From Paraburkholderia sp. (GTDB lineage Bacteria; Pseudomonadota; Gammaproteobacteria; Burkholderiales; Burkholderiaceae): a DNA stretch of 64,000 bases. The notes beneath the pieces were generated by a model. It had not been told where the DNA came from. It made no database searches and saw only the letters and a program-made list of their open reading frames with translations. A program made the translations under genes and the position numbers. The DNA is taken from contig NZ_SCRP01000017.1 of the NCBI RefSeq assembly GCF_004298475.1, forward strand, positions 1-64,000, given 5' to 3'. Of the stretch, positions 57,753 through 64,000 are shown in pieces; within the stretch, counting starts at the first letter, position 1, and every line of letters starts with the position of its first letter.

Positions 57753-58514
57753 TCAGAGCCGCACTTCCGGCATACCCGCCGAGCGCGTGCCCGGCAGCGG
57801 CACGTTGCTCGCGCCGTGATACGTGAACACGAGCGAGAACTTCACCTGATCGCTCTGATTCTGTCCGGCCGAATGCAGCGTGTTGCAGTGAAAGAACACG
57901 ACGTCGCCGGTTTGCAGCGGCGGCGACACCGCGCGGTCGATCCACGCGCGGTTTTCGGGCACATCGGCGCGGAAGAATTTCGCGGCGTCGAACCGGTCCG
58001 ACGTGAACGCCTGCTCGTGCGAACCCGGCACGAACCACAGCCCGCCGTTCTCGACCGTCTCGGGCCCGAGCGCGAGCCAGACCGAGACAAGATCGTCGCG
58101 TTCGAACGACCAGTAGCGCACGTCGCGATGCCAGCCGGTAAGGCTGCCGTACGCCGGATGCTTCGTCATCGTGCAGTTGTGATGCGCGCGCGACAGCACC
58201 GGCATTTCGCCGAAATACAGCTCCATCCAGCCGACGATGTCGGGCGAAATCGCCCATTCGCGAAAGCGCGCGTGGCGCGCGTACGCATCGAGCAGACGCC
58301 GCACGGTATGCCCGCCGGGCGCGTCCTTCGACGACGGCGCGCCGGGATAGCGCAAATCGGCTTCGAATTCGAGCGGCGCGGCAGCTTCGCGCAGTTGCGT
58401 TTGCCCGATGCGCTTGAGTTCTTCGCAACGCTCGGACGAGACGAGCCTCGGCACCACGACGAAGCCGTGATCGCGCAGCGCCTGCACCTGTTCTTTCTTT
58501 GATTGAACTGACAT
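57753..58514 (-). CDS. Phytanoyl-CoA dioxygenase (PhyH) family protein
   Basis: The 253-residue enzyme has the Fe(II) facial triad of PhyH oxygenases: HRDVRYW (His-x-Asp) near residue 128 and the second His in FHCNTLHSAGQNQS. It uses 2-oxoglutarate to hydroxylate a small molecule; the substrate is unknown. I chose ATG 58514; upstream residues are low-complexity. Confidence 0.9.
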   Translation of the reverse strand: MSVQSKKEQVQALRDHGFVVVPRLVSSERCEELKRIGQTQLREAAAPLEFEADLRYPGAPSSKDAPGGHTVRRLLDAYARHARFREWAISPDIVGWMELYFGEMPVLSRAHHNCTMTKHPAYGSLTGWHRDVRYWSFERDDLVSVWLALGPETVENGGLWFVPGSHEQAFTSDRFDAAKFFRADVPENRAWIDRAVSPPLQTGDVVFFHCNTLHSAGQNQSDQVKFSLVFTYHGASNVPLPGTRSAGMPEVRL

Positions 58515-58871
58515 GAGACGCCCGTGATTCGATGTCTTTGGCATCCGGCGCGCATGTGCGTGCCGACCGTTCGACTGGTTCGATTGTAGAGCGACTGGGG
58601 TAAAGCAATTGCGGCCGTGCCGAAGCGGGGGTTTAACCGACTTCAGCGCGACACGAATCGCGTGTAGCCTCGCGGGCATGTTGTTTCAGTCAGCAGCCCC
58701 TTTCTCGCACGCACGGGCGGCCAGCAACCGCTGCATGGTCCGCCGCATGACACAGGTTCGCGCAGGTTTTGCGCAGGTATGTTGCGTCGCTTCGATCTTT
58801 GCTCCGCGCGTAAGCCGCGGGGCGCACACTGTTTTTAGATTTCTTCGGCGCAGGCACGTTTGCTGCTGCAG

Positions 58872-59324
58872 ATGAAGCGCCATGCAAGGCGCATCTCGAC
58901 TCCGATTTCGCTCAACACCATGCACACCGTTTTCGATACCCGTCGTTTCACCAGCAGCCTTACCCGCCGTTTCACCAGCAGCATTACCCGCGCCGCGCTG
59001 AAGGCGGCGCGTCCCGCACGCCGTCACGTGACGCGCGCGCTGCGGCATCACGCAGCACGCACGCGCGCACTCGCGGGGCACGTGCGCGAAGCCAGGCCCG
59101 TCGACGGCATGCGCGCCTGGTTCCACTCGTTCTTCTCGGTGCTGCGCATGCGATCGGGCACACGGCATTTCTCGCTGCGCACGCTGCTCTATCGGCCGAA
59201 AACGCCGCTGCGCGCATTCAGCGCCGTCGGCACGACGGCGGCCGGCCCGGCGCCGCATAACGCACGCCGTCCGCGCCGCACGTCGGCAAGCAGCATGGGA
59301 TGGTTTGCGTTCGCGATGCGATAA
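58872..59324 (+). CDS. Possible Arg-rich hypothetical protein
   Basis: An open frame of 150 codons codes for a very basic protein (RFTSSLTRRFTSSITRAALKAARPARRHVTRALRHH) that ends 25 bp before a strong terminator. No domain is recognised and no ribosome site stands before ATG 58872 or 58920. The gap 58515-58871 contains nothing else that I can support. The basic composition could reflect GC-rich non-coding DNA. Confidence 0.35.
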   Translation: MKRHARRISTPISLNTMHTVFDTRRFTSSLTRRFTSSITRAALKAARPARRHVTRALRHHAARTRALAGHVREARPVDGMRAWFHSFFSVLRMRSGTRHFSLRTLLYRPKTPLRAFSAVGTTAAGPAPHNARRPRRTSASSMGWFAFAMR

Positions 59325-59348
59325 ATTGCCCCACCCGGCGCAGAAACG

Positions 59349-59387
59349 AAAAAACCCCGCAAGGCATTACGCCGTGCGGGGTTTTTT
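59349..59387. terminator. Bidirectional terminator next to metK
   Basis: AAAAAACCCCGCA (59349-59361) pairs with TGCGGGGTTTTTT (59375-59387). It ends minus-strand metK and, from the other side, any transcript through 58872-59324. Confidence 0.92.
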
Positions 59388-59462
59388 ATCGGTTTTTCAG
59401 TCGTAGGCCGGCGCTTCGCCGACCCTGCGATCCGGACACGACCACTGCGCGATTGCGTCCTG

Positions 59463-60650
59463 TTACGCGAGCGCGCCCACCGGCTCCGTGCCGGCGGCTT
59501 CGGCCAGCGCGAGCGCCTTGTCGGTCGTTTCCCACGAGAATTCCGGCTCTTCGCGGCCAAAGTGGCCGTAAGCGGCGGTCTTTTCGTAGATCGGGCGCAG
59601 CAGGTCGAGCATCTGGATGATGCCCTTCGGACGCAGGTCGAAATGCTCGCGCACGAGTTGCGTGATCGTCGCGTCCGAAACCTTGCCCGTGCCGAACGTG
59701 TTGACCATCACCGACGTGGGCTGCGCGACGCCGATCGCGTACGACACCTGGATCAGGCAGCGCGATGCGAGGCCCGCGGCCACGATGTTCTTCGCGACAT
59801 AACGGCCGGCGTAGGCCGCCGAGCGGTCCACCTTCGACGGATCCTTGCCCGAGAACGCGCCGCCGCCGTGCGGCGCTGCGCCGCCGTACGTATCGACGAT
59901 GATCTTGCGGCCCGTGAGACCGCAGTCGCCTTGCGGGCCGCCGATCACGAACCGGCCGGTCGGGTTCACGAGGTACTTGATCTCGCCCTTGATGAGTTCG
60001 GCCGGGAGCACCGGCTTGATGACTTCCTCGATCACGGCTTCGCGCAGCGTGGCGAGGTCGATGTCCGGCGAATGCTGCGTGGAGAGCACGACCGTGTCGA
60101 TCGCGTGCGGCTTGCCGTCGACGTAGCGGATTGTCACCTGCGACTTCGCGTCCGGGCGCAGCCAGGGCAGGCGGCCGTCACGGCGCAGGTTCGACTGGCG
60201 CTCGACGAGGCGGTGCGAGAGGTGGATCGGCAGCGGCATCAGCTCGGTCGTTTCGTCGCACGCGTAACCGAACATCAGGCCCTGGTCGCCCGCGCCCTGA
60301 TCGAGGTTGTTGTCGTGCGCGCGGTCCACGCCCTGGGCGATGTCCGGCGACTGCTTGTCGTAAGCGACGAGCACCGCGCAGCCGCGGTAGTCGATGCCGT
60401 AATCGGTGTTGTCGTAGCCGATGCGCTTGATCGTGTCGCGCGCGACCTGGATGTAATCGACGTTCGCGGTCGTGGTGATTTCACCGGCGAGGACGACGAG
60501 GCCCGTGTTGCACAGCGTTTCTGCTGCAACGCGGGAGTATTTGTCCTGGGCGAGGATGGCGTCGAGGATCGCGTCCGAGATCTGGTCAGCGACCTTGTCC
60601 GGATGGCCTTCCGAAACCGATTCGGAAGTGAAGAAATAGTCGTTTGCCAC
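59463..60650 (-). CDS. metK: S-adenosylmethionine synthetase
   Basis: The 395-residue enzyme makes SAM from methionine and ATP. It has [33 protein letters not shown], the P-loop-like GGGAFSGKD and [10 protein letters not shown]. All catalytic blocks are present. GTG 60650 is preceded by AAAGGAG at an 8-base spacing. The ~320 bp to divergent lpxL hold both promoters; no SAM riboswitch was recognised. Confidence 0.98.
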   Translation of the reverse strand: MANDYFFTSESVSEGHPDKVADQISDAILDAILAQDKYSRVAAETLCNTGLVVLAGEITTTANVDYIQVARDTIKRIGYDNTDYGIDYRGCAVLVAYDKQSPDIAQGVDRAHDNNLDQGAGDQGLMFGYACDETTELMPLPIHLSHRLVERQSNLRRDGRLPWLRPDAKSQVTIRYVDGKPHAIDTVVLSTQHSPDIDLATLREAVIEEVIKPVLPAELIKGEIKYLVNPTGRFVIGGPQGDCGLTGRKIIVDTYGGAAPHGGGAFSGKDPSKVDRSAAYAGRYVAKNIVAAGLASRCLIQVSYAIGVAQPTSVMVNTFGTGKVSDATITQLVREHFDLRPKGIIQMLDLLRPIYEKTAAYGHFGREEPEFSWETTDKALALAEAAGTEPVGALA

Positions 60651-60969
60651 GCTCTGAACTCCTTTCTTTAAGCTGGTGACGGTTGATTTCACGTAGCCAG
60701 CTTCGGGAGCCTTGAAGCGGCGACGCTTTAGCGGATACCTGCCCGGGGCGCGCCTGGCGTCGATCAAACGACGACAATCCGGCACGAACCGTCTTCGCCC
60801 CGCAAGTTGTCTATTAACTCGGCGAAGCCCGTATTATAGCGTCTTCCCTAATTTGTCACAGAGTCCCCCTTCGCGTGTCACCTATTGCTTCCACCCCGGC
60901 ATCCGCCGCCGCATTACCGCCAGCTTTCGGTTCCGTTCCCGCGTTCGCGGCCATCCGGGGAGCCGTCGC

Positions 60970-61854
60970 ATGCTAGGCAAGCTCGGCTCCCGCTTCGCGA
61001 TCGGCCTGCTCAAGCTGTTCGCGATCCTGCCCTACGGGCTCGTCGCCCGTCTCGGCGACGGCCTCGGCTGGCTGCTCTACAAGATCCCGAGCCGGCGCAA
61101 GCGCGTCGTCCATACCAATCTCCGGCTGTGCTTTCCCGAGTGGAGCGCGGAAAAGCGCGAGGAAGTCGCGGGATTGCACTTTCGCCACGCGATCCGCAGC
61201 TATATGGAGCGCAGCGTGCAGTGGTTCGCCTCGGCGAAGAAGCTCGAAAAGCTCTTCGTGCTCGACAGCGAAGTCGATCTCACCGATCCCGACCTGCCGC
61301 CCACGCTATTCCTCGGCCTGCACTTCGTCGGCATCGAGGCCGGCTCGATGTTCCTCAACTATTCGCTGCACCGGCCCTGCGGCTCGCTTTATCAGCCGTT
61401 CTCGAACCCCGAATTCGAAGCGGCGGCGAAAGCGGGCCGCAGCCGTTTCGGCGCGGAAATGGTGAGCCGCGCGGACAGCGCGCGCGTCGTGCTGCGCTGG
61501 CTGCGCGACAGAAAACCCGTGATGCTCGGCGCGGACATGGACTACGGCACGCGCAATTCGACGTTCGTGCCGTTCTTCGGCGTGCCCACGTGCACGCTGA
61601 CCGCCGTGGGGCGCCTCGCGCAGGTGGGGCGCGCGCAGGTGGTGCCGTTCATCGGCGAGGTGCTGCCGGACTACAAGGGCTATCGCCTGAAGATCTTCAA
61701 GCCGTGGGACAACTACCCGACCGGCGACGACGACCTCGACGCGCGCCGCATGAACGCCTTTCTCGAAGAGCAGATTCCGTACCTTCCCGAGCAGTATTAC
61801 TGGGTCCACAAGCGCTTCAAGACGCGCCCGCCCGGCGAGCCGGGCGTGTATTGA
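60970..61854 (+). CDS. lpxL: Lipid A biosynthesis acyltransferase (LpxL/HtrB)
   Basis: The 294-residue inner-membrane enzyme transfers an acyl chain from acyl-ACP to the lipid A precursor. The catalytic HX4E motif is visible as HFVGIE in LGLHFVGIEAGS, and the core contains SRADSARVVLRWLRDRKPVMLGADMDYG. One N-terminal hydrophobic segment anchors it. GGGGAG precedes ATG 60970. Confidence 0.93.
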   Translation: MLGKLGSRFAIGLLKLFAILPYGLVARLGDGLGWLLYKIPSRRKRVVHTNLRLCFPEWSAEKREEVAGLHFRHAIRSYMERSVQWFASAKKLEKLFVLDSEVDLTDPDLPPTLFLGLHFVGIEAGSMFLNYSLHRPCGSLYQPFSNPEFEAAAKAGRSRFGAEMVSRADSARVVLRWLRDRKPVMLGADMDYGTRNSTFVPFFGVPTCTLTAVGRLAQVGRAQVVPFIGEVLPDYKGYRLKIFKPWDNYPTGDDDLDARRMNAFLEEQIPYLPEQYYWVHKRFKTRPPGEPGVY

Positions 61855-61938
61855 GCGGGGTGCGCCCGCCTTGCAGGGGACATGCGGGGCGCATGCGGGT
61901 TGCGTGGCGAACGCACGGGCCTCACTTACAATAGCGCC

Positions 61939-62805
61939 ATGAAACTCAAATTCACCAAAATGCACGGCGCGGGTAACGACTTCGTCGTGCTCGATGGCTA
62001 CAGCCAGCCGCTCGCGCTCACGCCCGAGCACGTGCGCGCGCTCGCCGACCGCCATTTCGGCGTCGGCGCCGACCAGTTGCTGCTGGTCGAGAAGCCGACT
62101 ATCGAAGGTGTCGATTTCCGCTACCGCATCTTCAACTGCGACGGCGGCGAAGTGGAGCATTGCGGCAACGGCGCGCGCTGCTTCGTGAAGTTCGTGCGCG
62201 AGCGCAAGCTCACAGATGCGAGCCGCGTACGCGTGCAGGTGCAAAACGGCACGATCACGCTCGCCATGCAGGAAAACGGCGAAGTCGTCGTCGATATGGG
62301 CAGCCCGGTGTTCGAACCCGCGCGCGTGCCGTTCGACGCAAGCGGGCTGGAAGGACAGCGCGAGGGCAACGACACGCTCTGGCCGCTCGACGTCGATGGC
62401 AAAACCCGCTGGATTTCAGCTGTTTCGATGGGTAACCCGCACGCGGTGCAGGTGGTCGACGACGCCGAAGCCTGGCCGGTGCGCGTCGAAGGCCCCGTGA
62501 TCGAGGCGCACGCGCGCTTTCCGAAGAAGGTCAACGCGGGCTTCATGCAGATCGTCTCGCGCAACGAGGTTCGTCTGCGCGTCTACGAGCGCGGCGCGGG
62601 CGAAACGCTCGCGTGCGGCACGGGCGCCTGCGCGGCCGTGGCCGCGGGCATCCGGCGCGGACTGCTCGACTCGCCGGTCAAGGTGCACACGCACGGCGGC
62701 ATGCTCACGATTGCCTGGGACGGCGCGCGCGACGAATCCGCGGCGCTCATGATGGCGGGTCCCGCCACGACCGTTTTCGAGGGTGAAATCGAACTGGCGG
62801 ACTGA
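61939..62805 (+). CDS. dapF: Diaminopimelate epimerase
   Basis: The 288-residue enzyme converts LL- to meso-diaminopimelate for lysine and peptidoglycan. It shows [16 protein letters not shown], the first catalytic Cys in EHCGNGARC and the second in [16 protein letters not shown] at 61927 is only 7 bp from the ATG, so it is not a normal promoter unless the mRNA is leaderless; transcription probably reads through from lpxL. Confidence 0.97.
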   Translation: MKLKFTKMHGAGNDFVVLDGYSQPLALTPEHVRALADRHFGVGADQLLLVEKPTIEGVDFRYRIFNCDGGEVEHCGNGARCFVKFVRERKLTDASRVRVQVQNGTITLAMQENGEVVVDMGSPVFEPARVPFDASGLEGQREGNDTLWPLDVDGKTRWISAVSMGNPHAVQVVDDAEAWPVRVEGPVIEAHARFPKKVNAGFMQIVSRNEVRLRVYERGAGETLACGTGACAAVAAGIRRGLLDSPVKVHTHGGMLTIAWDGARDESAALMMAGPATTVFEGEIELAD

Positions 62806-62971
62806 GCGCCCTGAGCGCAGGCCCCGAGCGGTTCGCCGCGCGGCACCAGGCCATTGCCCCAGGCCATCGAATCGCAGCTCGCCCTCACCGCTCGACTGCA
62901 CGATTACACGCTTCATCGATTGCGCGCCCGGCGCGCCTTACGCCAACCACGGTCAACCACGCACCGACAAC

Positions 62972-63655
62972 ATGAACGATCGAGAAGTCGCCGACTACCT
63001 GCTCGCCAACCCCGAGTTCTTCGTCGAGCATGCCGAACTGCTCACGACGATCAAGCTCGGCAATCCTCACGGCAAGGCCGCCGTGTCGCTCCAGGAGCGG
63101 CAGATGGAAATGCTGCGCGAGAAGAACAAGCATCTCGAGCGCCGTCTTTCCGAATTGCTGCGCTACGGCCACGAAAACGACAGCATCGCGTCGAAATTCG
63201 GCCGCTGGACGACGCGCGTGATCGCCGAGCGCGATCCGTACGCCCTGCCGCGCGCCATCTCGGAGAACCTGCGCGACGTGTTCGAGGTGCCGCAGGCCGC
63301 GCTGCGCATCTGGGACGTGGCCGAAGCCTACGGTCAGTCCGATTTCGCGCGCCAGACCGGCGAAGAAGTGCGGCTCTTCGCGAACAGCCTCACGGTGCCG
63401 TACTGCGGCGCGAATTCGGGTTTCGAAGCCGCGCAGTGGCTCGACGCGGCTGACGGCGAAACGCAATCGGTCGCATTGGTGGCGCTGCGCGCGCCCGGCG
63501 CCAGCGGCCATGCCGAAACCGAAGGCAACGCGTTCGGCCTGCTGGTGATGGGCTCACCGGATCCGCGCCGCTTCCACGAGGGCATGGCCACCGATTTCCT
63601 CACGCAGATCGGCGCACTCGCGAGCGCGGCGCTCACGCGCCTGCTGCCGCACTGA
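62972..63655 (+). CDS. DUF484 family protein (YigA-like)
   Basis: The 227-residue protein begins with the family pattern MNDREVADYLLANPEFFVEHAELLTTIKL, then a coiled-coil stretch (QERQMEMLREKNKHLERRLSELLRY) and a GAF-like domain. Its position between dapF and xerC matches E. coli yigA. Function is unknown. Confidence 0.92.
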   Translation: MNDREVADYLLANPEFFVEHAELLTTIKLGNPHGKAAVSLQERQMEMLREKNKHLERRLSELLRYGHENDSIASKFGRWTTRVIAERDPYALPRAISENLRDVFEVPQAALRIWDVAEAYGQSDFARQTGEEVRLFANSLTVPYCGANSGFEAAQWLDAADGETQSVALVALRAPGASGHAETEGNAFGLLVMGSPDPRRFHEGMATDFLTQIGALASAALTRLLPH

Positions 63656-63676
63656 ACGCCTGAAACGCCGCCCATC

Positions 63677-64000
63677 GTGACCTCGACCGATCCGATCGCC
63701 GACTACCTCGCCAGCCTCGAACACGAGCGGCGGCTGTCGACGCACACGCTGCGCGGCTACACGCACGAACTCGACGAGCTGAAGAAGCTCGCGGGCGCGC
63801 GCCCGCTCGAAAAGATCACACCGGCCGACGTGCGCGTCGCCGTTGCGCGCGCACACGCGGGCGGGCTCTCCGCGCGCTCGATCGCGCACCGGCTGTCGGC
63901 GTGGCGCGCGTTTTATCGCTGGCTGGCGGGGCGCATCGAACTCGACGCGAACCCCGTAGCCGCCGTGCGCGCGCCCAAGCGCGCGAAGACGCTGCCGAAG
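63677..64000 (+). CDS. xerC: Tyrosine recombinase XerC, N-terminal part
   Basis: The frame from GTG 63677 runs off the right edge after 108 codons. It matches the core-binding domain of XerC: DYLASLEHERRLSTHTLRGYTHELDELKKLA, SARSIAHRLSAWRAFYRWLAG and NPVAAVRAPKRAKTLPK. XerC with XerD resolves chromosome dimers at dif. The neighbours dapF-DUF484 confirm the assignment. The catalytic domain is outside the window. Confidence 0.95.
   Translation, partial: MTSTDPIADYLASLEHERRLSTHTLRGYTHELDELKKLAGARPLEKITPADVRVAVARAHAGGLSARSIAHRLSAWRAFYRWLAGRIELDANPVAAVRAPKRAKTLPK

Noticed and set aside
60651..60969. Possible SAM or SAH riboswitch in the metK leader
   Set aside because: No recognisable conserved core of a known riboswitch class could be found by eye.
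61927..61932. TACAAT as dapF promoter
   Set aside because: It ends only 6 bases before the ATG, too close for a normal leader.

Overview
The window is a high-GC stretch of a Burkholderiaceae chromosome, most likely Paraburkholderia, Caballeronia or a close relative. The evidence is the strong GC3 bias, the gene order yraN/diaA/dolP/rsmI and metK-lpxL-dapF-DUF484-xerC, the Burkholderia-type H-NS protein and the HiPIP. No taxonomic search was run, so the genus is an inference.

Region 1 (1-15036) is a mobile island in the 3' end of a tRNA-Ala(CGC) gene. Next to the tRNA lie a P4-type tyrosine integrase and a small protein carrying only the integrase arm-binding domain. Further in are an AlpA-like regulator, a protein with a C-terminal HTH, a repeat-rich 540-bp non-coding block, a putative replication initiator and an XRE regulator. 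Then come a small protein coupled to a papain/C39-like cysteine peptidase, a McrBC modification-dependent restriction pair, and type I restriction genes (hsdR and the 3' end of hsdS). The layout resembles P4-like satellites or integrative elements that carry defence cargo. The island runs off the left edge, and no second att copy is visible.

Region 2 (15036-31000) is core chromosome. It holds an envelope and translation-quality cluster (cytochrome c, DolP, DiaA/GmhA, YraN, RsmI, RlpA), a metallo-hydrolase with an exonuclease, an Lrp regulator, a CDF cation exporter, H-NS, a HugZ-like protein, an MFS transporter, a branched-chain amino-acid binding protein, dienelactone hydrolase, an amidase and a HiPIP.

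Region 3 (31000-43240) has a trimeric autotransporter adhesin with four 96-bp repeats, an LhgO-like FAD oxidoreductase, an EEP-family hydrolase, a LysE exporter, ferredoxin-NADP reductase, a soluble NarL-type two-component pair and an APC amino-acid permease.

Region 4 (43740-50880) is a molybdenum hydroxylase operon of the cox/xdh type: 2Fe-2S subunit, form II-type large subunit, FAD subunit, MoxR ATPase, VWA protein, a coxG gene cut to its first ~50 codons, and XdhC.

Region 5 (50980-59390) carries an SrkA-like kinase, a decayed NodT-type efflux gene, an MFS exporter, a fatty-acid desaturase, an aldo/keto reductase, a PhyH dioxygenase and small membrane proteins. Region 6 (59463-64000) is the housekeeping block metK, lpxL, dapF, DUF484 and the start of xerC.
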